Shown here: positions 23,620-38,600 of the stretch, in pieces | Layout: every line of letters begins with the position of its first letter | How positions within the stretch are numbered: position 1 is the stretch's first letter | Origin: Diprion similis | Lineage: Eukaryota > Arthropoda > Insecta > Hymenoptera > Diprionidae | DNA length: 64,000 nucleotides | NCBI RefSeq assembly: GCF_021155765.1 | Contig: NC_060118.1 | Span: forward strand, 12,037,146 to 12,101,145 | Direction of reading: 5' to 3' | Notes under the pieces: model-generated | Database searches by the model: none | Told to the model about the DNA's origin: nothing | Seen by the model: the letters and a program-made list of their open reading frames with translations, nothing else | Translations under genes and position numbers: made by a program

Positions 23620-26600
23620 GACTCGATTTCGCTCGCGAAATAACGTCAGAACAGTGCATGAAATAATTGTTTGCAGCACTTTTCAGAGCCGTTGAAACTT
23701 TCGCCTACAATCCGAAGGGGTGAGCCTTGGTTTTTTTTTTGGCCAAGAAATTTTCCGTCTGGGAATCGATTACTATGACGCTTTTTAGACTGCTTGGACG
23801 CCCGGAAACCCAAAGAACACATGAAAAATAGCGTAGGACCAGCAGCAGATAAATGACGATGAAAATCTGCAGTTTTTTGGCTGTAACTTTACAGTTGTTG
23901 CTCGCAGCGCATTGGGACTGCGATCAATCGATTTCTCTCGCAAAATTACGTCGGAATAGTGTTCTAAAGAATTAATCGCAGCACTTTTTGAAGTCGTCGA
24001 AATTTTCATCAAAAATGCAAAGGGGTTAGCCTTGGTTTTTTTTTCGGCAAAAAATTTTTGGTCTGGGAATCGATTAGTACGACGCTTTATAGACTAATTG
24101 GACGTCTAGGAACTCGAAAAACACATGAAAAATAGCGTAGGACCAGCAGCCGAGAAATGACGATGACAATCTGCAGTTTTTCGGCTGTAACTTTACAGGT
24201 GTTGCTCGCAGCGCATTGGGACTGCGATCAATCGATTTCTCTCGCAAAATTACGTCGGAATAGTGTTCTAAAGAATTAATCGCAGCACATTTTGAAGTCG
24301 TCGAAATTTTCATCGAAAATGCAAAGGGGTTAGCCTTTTTTTTTTTTGGCAAAAAATTTTTGGTCTGGGAATCGATTAGTATGACGCTTTTTAGACTAAT
24401 TGGACGTCCAGGAACTCAAAAAACACATGAAAAATAGCGTAGGACCAGCAGCAGAGAAATGACAATGAAAATCTGCAGTTTTTTCGGCTGTAACTTTACA
24501 GGTGTTGCTCGCAGCGCATTGGGACTGCGATCAATCGATTTCTCTCGCAAAATTACGTCGGAATAGTGTTCTAAAGAATTAATCGCAGCACTTTTTGAAG
24601 TCGTCGAAATTTTCATCAAAAATGCAAAGGGGTTAGCCTTGGTTTTTTTTTTGGCAAAAAATTTTTGGTCTGGGAATCGATTAGTATGACGCTTCTTAGA
24701 CTAATTGGACGTCCAGGAACTCGAAAAACACATGAAAAATAGCGTAGGACCAGCAGCAGAGAAATGACGATGAAAATCTGCAGTTTTTTGGCTGTAACTT
24801 TACAGGTGTTGCTCGCAGCGCATTGGGACTGTGATCAATCGATTTCTCTCGCAAAATTACGTCGAAATAGTGTTCTAAAGAATTAATCGCAGCACTTTTT
24901 GAAGTCGTCGAAATTTTCATCAAAAATGCAAAGGGGTTAGCCTTGGTTTTTTTTTTGGCAAAAAATTTTTGGTCTGGGAATCGATGAGTATGACGCTTCT
25001 TAGACTAATTGGACGTCCAGGAACTCGAAAAACACATGAAAAATAGCGTAGGACCAGCAGCAGAGAAATGACGATGAAAATCTGCAGTTTTTGGGCTGTA
25101 ACTTTACAGGTGTTGCTCGCAGCGCATTGGGACTGCGATCAATCGATTTCTCTCGCAAAATTACGTCGGAATAGTGTTCTAAAGAATTAATCGCAGCACT
25201 TTTTGAAGTCGTCGAAATTTTCATCAAAAATGCAAAGGGGTTAGCCTTGGTTTTTTTTTTAGCAAAAAATTTTCGGTCTGGGAATCGATTAGTATGACGC
25301 TTTTTAGACTAATTGGACGTCCAGGAACTCGAAAAACACATGAAAAATAGCGTAGGACCAGCAGCAGAGAAATGACGATGAAAATCTGCAGTTTTTTGGC
25401 TGTAACTTTACAGGTGTTGCTCGCAGCGCATTGGGACTGCGATCAATCGATTTCTCTCGCAAAATTACGTCGGAATAGTGTTCTGAAGAATTAATCGCAG
25501 CACTTCTTGGAGTCGTCGAAATTTTCATCAAAAATGCAAAGGGGTTAGCCTTGGTTTTTTTTTTGGCAAAAAATTTTTGGTCTGGGAATCGATTAGTATG
25601 ACGCTTTTTAGACTAATTGGACGTCCAGGAACTCGAAAAACACATGGAAAATAGCGTAGGACCAGCAGCAGAGAAATGACGATGAAAATCTGCAGTTTTT
25701 CGGCTGTAACTTTACAGGTGTTGCTCGCAGCGCATTGGGACTGCGATCAATCGATTTCTCTCGCAAAATTACGTCGGAATGGTGTTCTAAAGAATTAATC
25801 GCAGCACTTTTTGAAGTCGTCGAAATTTTCATCAAAAATGCAAAGGGGTAAGCCTTGGTTTTTTTTCGGCAAAAAATTTTTGGTCTGGGAATCGATTAGT
25901 ACGACGCTTCATAGACTAATTGGACGTCTAGGAACTCGAAAAACACATGAAAAATAGCGTAGGACCAGCAGCCGAGAAATGACGATGAAAATCTGCAGTT
26001 TTTTGGCTGTAACTTTACAGGTGTTGCTCGCAGCGCATTGGGACTGCGATCAATCGATTTCTCTCGCAAAATTACGTCGGAATAGTGTTCTGAAGAATTA
26101 ATCGCAGCACATTTTGAAGTCGTCGAAATTTTCATCGAAAATGCAAAGGGGTTAGCCTTGGTTTTTTTTTTGGCAAAAAATTTTTGGTCTGGGAATCGAT
26201 TAGTATGACGCTTTTTAGACTAATTGGACGTCCAGGAACTCAAAAAACACATGAAAAATAGCGTAGGACCAGCAGCAGAGAAATGACGATGAAAATCTGC
26301 AGTTTTTCGGCTGTAACTTTACAGGTGTTGCTCGCAGCGCATTGGGACTGCGATCAATCGATTTCTCTCGCAAAATTACGTCGGAATAGTGTTCTAAAGA
26401 ATTAATCGCAGCACTTTTTGAAGTCGTCGAAATTTTCATCAAAAATGCAAAGGGGTTAGCCTTGGTTTTTTTTTTGCAAAAAATTTTCGGTCTGGGAATC
26501 GATTAGTATGACGCTTTTTAGACTAATTGGACGTCCAGGAACTCGAAAAACACATGAAAAATAGCGTAGGACCAGCAGCAGAGAAATGACGATGAAAATC

Positions 26601-29600
26601 TGCAGTTTTTTGGCTGTAACTTTACAGGTGTTGCTCGCAGCGCATTGGGACTGCGATCAATCAATTTCTCTTGCAAAATTACGTCGGAATAGTGTTCTAA
26701 AGAATTAATCGCAGCACTTTTTGAAGTCGTCGAAATTTTCATCAAAAATGCAAAGGGGTTAGCCTTGGTTTTTTTTTTGGCAAAAAATTTTTGGTCTGGG
26801 AATCGATTAGTATGACGCTACTTAGACTAATTGGACGTCCAGGAACTCAAAAAACACATGAAAAATAGCGTAGGACCAGCAGCAGAGAAATGACGATGAA
26901 AATCTGCAGTTTTTCGGCTGTAACTTGACAGGTGTTGCTCGCAGCGCATTGGGACTGCGATCAATCGATTTCCCTCGCAAAATTACGTCGGAATAGTGTT
27001 CCAAAGAATTAATCGCAGCACTTTTTGAAGTCGTCGAAATTTTCATCAAAAATGCAAAGGGGTTAGCCTTGGTTTTTTTTTTGGCAAAAAATTTTTGGTC
27101 TGGGAATCGATTAGTATGACGCTTTTTAGACTAATTGGACGTCCAGGAACTCAAAAAACACATGAAAAATAGCGTAGGACCAGCAGCAGAGAAAAGACGA
27201 TGAAAATCTGCAGTTTTTCGGCTGTAACTTTACAGGTGTTGCTCGCAGCGCATTGGGACTGCGATCAATCGATTTCTCTCGCAAAATTACGTCGGAATAG
27301 TGTTCTAAAGAATTAATCGCAGCACTTTTTGAAGTCGTCGAAATTTTCATCAAAAATGCAAAGGGGTTAGCCTTGGTTTTTTTTTTGGCAAAAAATTTTT
27401 GGTCTGGGAATCGATTAGTATGACGCTTCTTAGACTAATTGGACGTCCAGGAACTCGAAAAACACATGAAAAATAGCGTAGGACCAGCAGCAGAGAAATG
27501 ACGATGAAAATCTGCAGTTTTTTGGCTGTAACTTTACAGGTGTTGCTCGCAGCGCATTGGGACTGCGATCAATCGATTTCTCTCGCAAAATTACGTCGGA
27601 ATAGTGTTCTAAAGAATTAATCGCAGCATTTCTTGAAGTCGTCGAAATTTTCATCAAAAATGCAAAGGGGTTAGCCTTGGTTTTTTTTTTGGCAAAAAAT
27701 TTTTGGTCTGGGAATCGATTAGTATGACGCTTTTTAGACTAATTGGACGTCAAGGAACTCGAAAAACACATGAAAAATAGCGTAGGACCAGCAGCAGAGA
27801 AATGACGATGAAAATCTGCAGTTTTTTGGCTGTAACTTTACAGGTGTTGCTCGCAGCGCATTGGGACTGCGATCAATCGATTTCTCTCGCAAAATTACGT
27901 CGGAATAGTGTTCTAAAGAATTAATCGCAGCACTTTTTGAAGTCGTCGAAATTTTCATCAAAAATGCAAAGGGGTTAGCCTTGGTTTTTTTCTTGGTAAA
28001 AAATTTTTGGTCTGCGAATCGATTAGTATGACGCTTTTTAGACTAATTGGACGTCCGGGAACTCAAAAAACACATGAAAAATAGCGTAGGACCAGCAGCA
28101 GAGAAATGACGATGAAAATCTGCAGTTTTTCGGCTGTAACTTTACAGGTGTTGCTCGCAGCGCATTGGGACTGCGATCAATCGATTTCTCTCGCAAAATT
28201 ACGTCGGAATAGTGTTCTGAAGAATTAATCGCAGCACTTTTTGAAGTCGTCGAAATTTTCATCAAAAATGCAAAGGGGTTAGCCTTGGTTTTTTTTTTGG
28301 CAAAAAATTTTTGGTCTGAGAATCGATTAGTATGACGCTTTTTAGACTAATTGGACGTCCAGGAACTCAAAAAACACATGAAAAATAGCGTAGGACCAGC
28401 AGCAGAGAAATGACGATGAAAATCTGCAGTTTTTCGGCTGTAACTTTACAGGTGTTGCTTGCAGCGCATTGGGACTGCGATCAATCGATTTCTCTCGCAA
28501 AATTACGTCGGAATGGTGTTCTAAAGAATTAATCGCAGCACTTTTTGAAGTCGTCGAAATTTTTATCAAAAATGCAAAGGGGTTAGCCTTGGTTTTTTTT
28601 TCGGCATAAAATTTTTGGTCTGGGAATCGATTAGTACGACGCTTTTTAGACTAACTGGACGTCCAGGAACTCGAAAAACACATGAAAAATAGCGTAGGAC
28701 CAGCAGCCGATAAATGACGATGAAAATCTGCAGTTTTTCGGCTCTAACTTTACAGGTGTTGCTCGCAGCGCATTGGGACTGCGATCAATCGATTTCTCTC
28801 GCAAAATTACGTCGGAATAGTGTTCTAAAGAATTAATCGCAGCACTTTTTGAAGTCGTCGAAATTTTCATCAAAAATGCGAAGGGGTTAGCCTTGGTTTT
28901 TTTTTTGGCAAAAAATGTTTGGTCTGGGAATCGATTAGTATGACGCTTTTTAGACTAATTGGACGTCCAGGAACTCAAAAAACACATGAAAAATAGCGTA
29001 GGACCAGCAGCAGAGAAATGACGATGAAAATCTGCAGTTTTTCGGCTGTAACTTTACGGGTGTTACTCGCAGCGCATTGGGACTGCGATCAATCGATTTC
29101 TCTCGGAAAATTACGTCGAAATAGTGTTCTAAAGAATTAATCGCAGCACTTTTTGAAGTCGTCGAAATTTTCATCAAAAATGCAAAGGGGTTAGCCTTGG
29201 TTTTTTTTTCGGCGAAAAATTTTTGGTCTGGGAATCGATTAGTATGACGCTTTTTAGACTAATTGGACGTCCAGGAACTCAAAAAACACATGAAAAATAG
29301 CGTAGGACCAGCAGCAGAGAAATGACGATGAAAATCTGCAGTTTTTCGGCTGTAACTTTACAGGTGTTGCTCGCAGCGCATTGGGACTGCGATCAATCGA
29401 TTTCCCTCGCAAAATTACGTCGGAATAGTGTTCCAAAGAATTAATCGCAGCACTTTCTGAAGTCGTCGAAATTTTCATCAAAAATGCAAAGGGGTTAGCC
29501 TTGGTTTTTTTTTTGGCAAAAAATTTTTGGTCTGGGAATCGATTAGTATGACGCTTTCTAGACTAATTGGACGTCCAGGAACTCAAAAAACACATGAAAA

Positions 29601-32600
29601 ATAGCGTAGGACCAGCAGCAGAGAAAAGACGATGAAAATCTGCAGTTTTTCGGCTGTAACTTTACAGGTGTTGCTCGCAGCGCATTGGGACTGCGATCAA
29701 TCGATTTCTCTCGCAAAATTACGTCGGAATAGTGTTCTAAAGAATTAATCGCAGCACTTTTTGAAGTCGTCGAAATTTTCATCAAAAATGCAAAGGGGTT
29801 AGCCTTGGTTTTTTTTTTGGCAAAAAATTTTTGGTCTGGGAATCGATTAGTATGACGCTTCTTAGACTAATTGGACGTCCAGGAACTCGAAAAACACATG
29901 AAAAATAGCGTAGGACCAGCAGCAGAGAAATGACGATGAAAATCTGCAGTTTTTTGGCTGTAACTTTACAGGTGTTGCTCGCAGCGCATTGGGACTGCGA
30001 TCAATCGATTTATCTCGCAAAATTACGTCGGAATAGTGTTCTAAAGAATTAATCGCAGCATTTCTTGAAGTCGTCGAAATTTTCATCAAAAATGCAAAGG
30101 GGTTAGCCTTGGTTTTTTTTTGGCAAAAAATTTTTGGTCTGGGAATCGATTAGTATGACGCTTTTTAGACTAATTGGACGTCAAGGAACTCGAAAAACAC
30201 ATGAAAAATAGCGTAGGACCAGCAGCAGAGAAATGACGATGAAAATCTGCAGTTTTTCGGCTGTAACTTTACAGGTGTTGCTCGCAGCGCATTGGGACTG
30301 CGATCAATCGATTTCTCTCGCAAAATTACGTCGGAATGGTGTTCTAAAGAATTAATCGCAGCACTTTTTGAAGTCGTCGAAATTTTCATCAAAAATGCAA
30401 AGGGGTAAGCCTTGGTTTTTTTTCGGCAAAAAAGTTTTGGTCTGGGAATCGATTAGTACGACGCTTTATAGACTAATTGGACGTCTAGGAACTCGAAAAA
30501 CACATGAAAAATAGCGTAGGACCAGCAGCCGAGAAATGACGATGACAATCTGCAGTTTTTCGGCTGTAACTTTACAGGTGTTGCTCGCAGCGCATTGGGA
30601 CTGCGATTAATCGATTTCTCTCGCAAAATTACGTCGGAATAGTGTTCTAAAGAATTAATCGCAGCATTTCTTGAAGTCGTCGAAATTTTCATCAAAAATG
30701 CAAAGGGGTTAGCCTTGGTTTTTTTTTTGGCAAAAAATTTTTGGTCTGGGAATCGATTAGTATGACGCTTTTTAGACTAATTGGACGTCAAGGAACTCGA
30801 AAAACACATGAAAAATAGCGTAGGACCAGCAGCAGAGAAATGACGATGAAAATCTGCAGTTTTTTGGCTGTAACTTTACAGGTGTTGCTCGCAGCGCATT
30901 GGGACTGCGATCAATCGATTTCTCTCGCAAAATTACGTCGGAATAGTGTTCTAAAGAATTAATCGCAGCACTTTTTGAAGTCGTCGAAATTTTTATCAAA
31001 AATGCAAAGGGGTTAGCCTTGGTTTTTTTTTCGGCATAAAATTTTTGGTCTGGGAATCGATTAGTACGACGCTTTTTAGACTAACTGGACGTCCAGGAAC
31101 TCGAAAAACACATGAAAAATAGCGTAGGACCAGCAGCCGAGAAATGACGATGAAAATCTGCAGTTTTTCGGCTGTAACTTTACAGGTGTTGCTCGCAGCG
31201 CATTGGGACTGCGATCAATCGATTTCTCTCGCAAAATTACGTCGGAATAGTGTTCTAAAGAATTAATCGCAGCACTTTTTGAAGTCGTCGAAATTTTCAT
31301 CAAAAATGCAAAGGGGTTAGCCTTGGTTTTTTTTTTGGCAAAAAATGTTTGGTCTGGGAATCGATAAGTATGACGCTTTTCAGACTAATTGGACGTTAAG
31401 GAACTCAAAAAACACATGAAAAATAGCGTAGGACCAGCAGCAGAGAAATGACGATGAAAATCTGCAGTTTTTCGGCTGTAACTTTACAGGTGTTGCTCGC
31501 AGCGCATTGGGACTGCGATCAATCGATTTCTCTCGGAAAATTACGTCGGAATAGTGTTCTAAAGAATTAATCGCAGCACTTTTTGGAGTCCTCGAAATTT
31601 TCATCAAAAATGCAAAGGGGTTAGCCTTGGTTTTTTTTTTGGCAAAAAATTTTTGGTCTGGGAATCGATTAGTATGACGCTTTTTAGACTAATTGGACGT
31701 CCAGGAACTCAAAAAACACATGAAAAATAGCGTAGGACCAGCAGCAGAGAAAAGACAATGAAAATCTGCAGTTTTTCGGCTGTAACTTTACAGGTGTTGC
31801 TCGCAGCGCATTGGGACTGCGATCAATCGATTTCTCTCGCAAAATTACGTCGGAATAGTGTTCTCAAGAATTAATCGCAGCACTTTTTGAAGTCGTCGAA
31901 ATTTCAACAAAAATGCAAAGGGGTTAGCCTTGGTTTTTTTTTTGGCAAAAAATTTTTGGTCTGGGAATCGATTAGTATGACGCTTCTTAGACTAATTGTA
32001 CGTCCAGGAACTCGAAAAACACATGAAAAATAGCGTAGGACCAGCAGCAGAGAAATGACGATGAAAATCTGCAGTTTTTTGGCTGTAACTTTACAGGTGT
32101 TGCTCGCAGCGCATTGGGACTGCGATCAATCGATTTCTCTCGCAAAATTACGTCGGAATAGTGTTCCGAAGAAATAATCGCAGCACTTTTTGGAGTCGTC
32201 GAAATTTTCATCAAAAATGCAAAGGGGTTAGCCTTGGTTTTTTTTTCGGCAAAAAATTTTTGGTCTGGGAATCGATTAGTACGACGCTTTTTAGACTAAC
32301 TGGACGTCCAGAAACTCGAAAAACACATGAAAAATAGCGTAGGACCAGCAGCCGAGAAATGACGATGACAATCTGCAGTTTTTCGGCTGTAACTTTACAG
32401 GTGTTGCTCGCAGCGCATTGGGACTGCGATTAATCAATTTCTCTCGCAAAATTACGTCGGAATAGTGTTCTAAAGAATTAATCGCAGCATTTCTTGAAGT
32501 CGTCGAAATTTTCATTAAAAATGCAAAGGGGTTAGCCTTGGTTTTTTTTTTGGCAAAAAATTTTTGGTCCGGGAATCGATTAGTATGACGCTTTTTAGAC

Positions 32601-35600
32601 TAATTGGACGTCCAGGAACTCAAAAAACACATGAAAAATAGCGTAGGACCAGCAGCAGAGAAATGACGATGAAAATCTGCAGTTTTTCGGCTGTAACTTT
32701 ACAGGTGTTGCTCGCAGCGCATTGGGACTGCGATCAATCGATTTCTCTTGCAAAATTACGTCGGAATAGTGTTCTAAAGAATTAATAGCAGCACTTTTTG
32801 AAGTCGTCGAAATTTTCATCAAAAATGCAAAGGGGTTAGCCTTGGTTTTTTTTTTGGCAAAAAATTTTTGGTCTGCGAATCGATTAGTATGACGCTTTTT
32901 AGACTAATTGGACGTCCAGGAACTCAAAAAACACATGAAAAATAGCGTAGGACCAGCAGCAGAGAAATGACGATGAAAATCTGCAGTTTTTCGGCTGTAA
33001 CTTTACAGGTGTTGCTCGCAGCGCATTGGGACTGCGATCAATCGATTTCTCTCGCAAAATTACGTCGGAATAGTGTTCTAAAGAATTAATCGCAGCACTT
33101 TTTGAAGTCGTCGAAATTTTCATCAAGTATGCAAAGGGGTTAGCCTTGGTTTTTTTTTTGGCAAAAAATTTTTGGTCTGAGAATCGATTAGTATGACGCT
33201 TTTTAGACTAATTGGACGTCCAGGAACTCAAAAAACACATGAAAAATAGCGTAGGACCAGCAGCAGAGAAATGACGATGAAAATCTGCAGTTTTTCGGCT
33301 GTAACTTTACAGGTGTTGCTCGCAGCGCATTGGGACTGCGATCAATCGATTTCTCTCGCAAAATTACGTCGGAATAGTGTTCTAAAGAATTAATCGCAGC
33401 ACTTTTTAAAGTCGTCAAAATTTTCATCAAAAATGCAAAGGGGTTAGCCTTGGTTTTTTTTTCGGCATAAAATTTTTGGTCTGGGAATCGATTAGTACGA
33501 CGCTTTTCAGACTATTTGGACGTCCAGGAACTCGAAAAACACATGAAAAATAGCGTAGGACCAGCAGCCGAGAAATGACGATGAAAATCTGCAGTTTTTC
33601 GGCTGTAACTTTACAGGTGTTGCTCGCAGCGCATTGGGACTGCGATCAATCGATTTCTCTCGGAAAATTACGTCGGAATAGTGTTCTAAAGAATTAATCG
33701 CAGCACTTTTTGGAGTCGTCGAAATTTTCATCAAAAATGCAAAGGGGTTAGCCTTGGTTTTTTTTTTGGCAAAAAATTTTTGGTCTGGGAATCGATTAGT
33801 ATGACGCTTTTTAGACTAATTGGACGTCCAGGAACTCAAAAAACACATGAAAAATAGCGTAGGACCAGCAGCAGAGAAATGACGATGAAAATCTGCAGTT
33901 TTTCGGCTGTAACTTTACGGGTGTTACTCGCAGCGCATTGGGACTGCGATCAATCGATTTCTCTCGGAAAATTACGTCGAAATAGTGTTCTAAAGAATTA
34001 ATCGCAGCACTTTTTGAAGTCGTCGAAATTTTCATCAAAAATACAAAGGGGTTAGCCCTGGTTTTTTTTTTGGCAAAAAATTTTTGGTCTGGGAATCGAT
34101 TAGTATGACGCTTTTTAGACTAATTGGACGTCCAGGAACTCGAAAAACACATGAAAAATAGCGTAGGACCAGCAGCAGAGAAATGACGATGAAAATCTGC
34201 AGTTTTTCGGCTGTAACTTTACAGGTGTTGCTCGCAGCGCATTGGGACTGCGATCAATCGATTTCTCTCGGAAAATTACGTCGGAATAGTGTTCTAAAGA
34301 ATTAATCGCAGCACTTTTTAAAGTCGTCGAAATTTTCATCAAAAATGCAAAGTGGTTAGCCTTGGTTTTTTTTTCGGCAAAAAATTTTTGGTGTGGGAAT
34401 CGATTAGTACGACGCTTTTGAGACTAATCGGACGTCCAGGAACTCGAAAAACACATGAAAAATAGCGTAGGACCAGCAGCCGAGAAATGACGATGAAAAT
34501 CTGCAGTTTTTCGGCTGTAACTTCACAGGTGTTGCTCGCAGCGCATTGGGACTGCGATCAATCGATTTCTCTCGCAAAATTACGTCGGAATAGTGTTCTA
34601 AAGAATTAATCGCAGCACTTTTTGAAGTCGTCGAAATTTTCATCAAAAATGCAAAGGGGTTAGCCTTGGTTTTTTTTTTGGCAAAAAATTTTTGGTCTGG
34701 GAATCGATTAGTATGACGCTTTTTAGACTAATTGGACGTCCAGGAACTCAAAAAACACATGAAAAATAGCGTAGGACCAGCAGCAGAGAAAAGACGATGA
34801 AAATCTGCAGTTTTTCGGCTGTAACTTTACAGGTGTTGCTCGCAGCGCATTGGGACTGCGATCAATCGATTTCTCCCGCAAAATTACGTCGGAATAGTGT
34901 TCTAAAGAATTAATCGCAGCACATTTTGAAGTCGTCGAAATTTTCATCGAAAATGCAAAGGGGTTAGCCTTGGTTTTTATTTTGGCAAAAAATTTTTGGT
35001 CTGGGAATCGATTAGTATGACGCTTTTTAGACTAATTGGACGTCCAGGAACTCAAAAAACACATGAAAAATAGCGTAGGACCAGCAGCCGGGAAATGACG
35101 ATGAAAATCTGCAGTTTTTCGGCTGTAACTTTACAGGTGTTGCTCGCAGCGCATTGGGACTGCGATCAATCGATTTCTCTCGCAAAATTACGTCGGAATA
35201 GTGTTCCAAAGAATTAATCGCAGCACTTTTCAAAGTCGTCGAAATTTTCATCAAAAATGCAAAGGGGTTAGCCTTGGTTTTTTTTTTGGCAAAAAATTTT
35301 TGGTCCGAGAATCGAATAATATGACGCTTTTTAGACTAATTGGACGTCCAGGAACTCAAAAAACACATGAAAAATAGCGTAGGACCAGCAGCAGAGAAAT
35401 GACGATGAAAATCTGCAGTTTTTCGGCTGTAACTTTACAGGTGTTGCTCGCAGCGCATTGGGACTGCGATCAATCGATTTCTCTCGCAAAATTACGTCGG
35501 AATAGTGTTCTAAAGAATTAATCGCAGCACTTTTTGAAGTCGTCGAAATTTTCATCAAAAATGCAAAGGGGTTAGCCTTGGTTTTTTTTTTAGCGAAAAA

Positions 35601-38600
35601 TTTTTGGTCTGGGAATCGATTAGTATGACGCTTTTTAGACTAATTGTACGTCCAGGAACTCAAAAAACACATGAAAAATAGCGTAGGACCAGCAGCAGAG
35701 AAAAGACGATGAAAATCTGCAGTTTTTCGGCTGTAACTTTACAGGTGTTGCTCGCAGCGCATTGGGACTGCGATCAATCGATTTCTCCCGCAAAATTACG
35801 TCGGGATAGTGTTCTAAAGAATCAATTGCAGCACTTTTCAAAGTCGTCGAAATTTTCATCAAAAATGCAAAGGGGTTAGCCTTGGTTTTTTTTTCGGCAA
35901 AAAATTTCTGGTGTGGGAATCGATTAGTACGACGCTTTTTAGACTAATTGGACGTCCAGGAACTCAAAAAACACATGAAAAATAGCGTAGGACCAGCAGC
36001 CGAGAAATGACGATGAAAATCTGCAGTTTTTCGGCTGTAACTTTACAGGTGTTGCTCGCAGCGCATTGGGACTGCGATCAATCGATTTCTCTCGCAAAAT
36101 TACGTCGGAATAGTGTTCTAAAGAATTAATCGCAGCACTTTTTGAAGTCGTCGAAATTTTCATCAAAAATGCAAAGGGGTTAGCCTTGGTTTTTTTTTTG
36201 GCAAAAAATTTTTGGTCTGGGAATCGATTAGTATGACGCTTCTTAGACTAATTGGACGTCCAGGAACTCGAAAAACACATGAAAAATAGCGTAGGACCAG
36301 CAGCAGAGAAAAGACAATGAAAATCTGCAGTTTTTCGGCTGTAACTTTACAGGTGTTGCTCGCAGCGCATTGGGACTGCGATCAATCGATTTCTCTCGCA
36401 AAATTACGTCGGAATAGTGTTCTCAAGAATTAATCGCAGCACTTTTTGAAGTCGTCGAAATTTCAACAAAAATGCAAAGGGGTTAGCCTTGGTTTTTTTT
36501 TTGGCAAAAAATTTTTGGTCTGGGAATCGATTAGTATGACGCTTCTTAGACTAATTGTACGTCCAGGAACTCGAAAAACACATGAAAAATAGCGTAGGAC
36601 CAGCAGCAGAGAAATGACGATGAAAATCTGCAGTTTTTTGGCTGTAACTTTACAGGTGTTGCTCGCAGCGCATTGGGACTGCGATCAATCGATTTCTCTC
36701 GCAAAATTACGTCGGAATAGTGTTCCGAAGAAATAATCGCAGCACTTTTTGGAGTCGTCGAAATTTTCATCAAAAATGCAAAGGGGTTAGCCTTGGTTTT
36801 TTTTTCGGCAAAAAATTTTTGGTCTGGGAATCGATTAGTACGACGCTTTTTAGACTAACTGGACGTCCAGAAACTCGAAAAACACATGAAAAATAGCGTA
36901 GGACCAGCAGCCGAGAAATGACGATGACAATCTGCAGTTTTTCGGCTGTAACTTTACAGGTGTTGCTCGCAGCGCATTGGGACTGCGATTAATCAATTTC
37001 TCTCGCAAAATTACGTCGGAATAGTGTTCTAAAGAATTAATCGCAGCATTTCTTGAAGTCGTCGAAATTTTCATTAAAAATGCAAAGGGGTTAGCCTTGG
37101 TTTTTTTTTTGGCAAAAAATTTTTGGTCCGGGAATCGATTAGTATGACGCTTTTTAGACTAATTGGACGTCCAGGAACTCAAAAAACACATGAAAAATAG
37201 CGTAGGACCAGCAGCAGAGAAATGACGATGAAAATCTGCAGTTTTTCGGCTGTAACTTTACAGGTGTTGCTCGCAGCGCATTGGGACTGCGATCAATCGA
37301 TTTCTCTTGCAAAATTACGTCGGAATAGTGTTCTAAAGAATTAATAGCAGCACTTTTTGAAGTCGTCGAAATTTTCATCAAAAATGCAAAGGGGTTAGCC
37401 TTGGTTTTTTTTTTGGCAAAAAATTTTTGGTCTGCGAATCGATTAGTATGACGCTTTTTAGACTAATTGGACGTCCAGGAACTCAAAAAACACATGAAAA
37501 ATAGCGTAGGACCAGCAGCAGAGAAATGACGATGAAAATCTGCAGTTTTTCGGCTGTAACTTTACAGGTGTTGCTCGCAGCGCATTGGGACTGCGATCAA
37601 TCGATTTCTCTCGCAAAATTACGTCGGAATAGTGTTCTAAAGAATTAATCGCAGCACTTTTTGAAGTCGTCGAAATTTTCATCAAGTATGCAAAGGGGTT
37701 AGCCTTGGTTTTTTTTTTGGCAAAAAATTTTTGGTCTGAGAATCGATTAGTATGACGCTTTTTAGACTAATTGGACGTCCAGGAACTCAAAAAACACATG
37801 AAAAATAGCGTAGGACCAGCAGCAGAGAAATGACGATGAAAATCTGCAGTTTTTCGGCTGTAACTTTACAGGTGTTGCTCGCAGCGCATTGGGACTGCGA
37901 TCAATCGATTTCTCTCGCAAAATTACGTCGGAATAGTGTTCTAAAGAATTAATCGCAGCACTTTTTAAAGTCGTCAAAATTTTCATCAAAAATGCAAAGG
38001 GGTTAGCCTTGGTTTTTTTTTCGGCATAAAATTTTTGGTCTGGGAATCGATTAGTACGACGCTTTTCAGACTATTTGGACGTCCAGGAACTCGAAAAACA
38101 CATGAAAAATAGCGTAGGACCAGCAGCCGAGAAATGACGATGAAAATCTGCAGTTTTTCGGCTGTAACTTTACAGGTGTTGCTCGCAGCGCATTGGGACT
38201 GCGATCAATCGATTTCTCTCGGAAAATTACGTCGGAATAGTGTTCTAAAGAATTAATCGCAGCACTTTTTGGAGTCGTCGAAATTTTCATCAAAAATGCA
38301 AAGGGGTTAGCCTTGGTTTTTTTTTTGGCAAAAAATTTTTGGTCTGGGAATCGATTAGTATGACGCTTTTTAGACTAATTGGACGTCCAGGAACTCAAAA
38401 AACACATGAAAAATAGCGTAGGACCAGCAGCAGAGAAATGACGATGAAAATCTGCAGTTTTTCGGCTGTAACTTTACGGGTGTTACTCGCAGCGCATTGG
38501 GACTGCGATCAATCGATTTCTCTCGGAAAATTACGTCGAAATAGTGTTCTAAAGAATTAATCGCAGCACTTTTTGAAGTCGTCGAAATTTTCATCAAAAA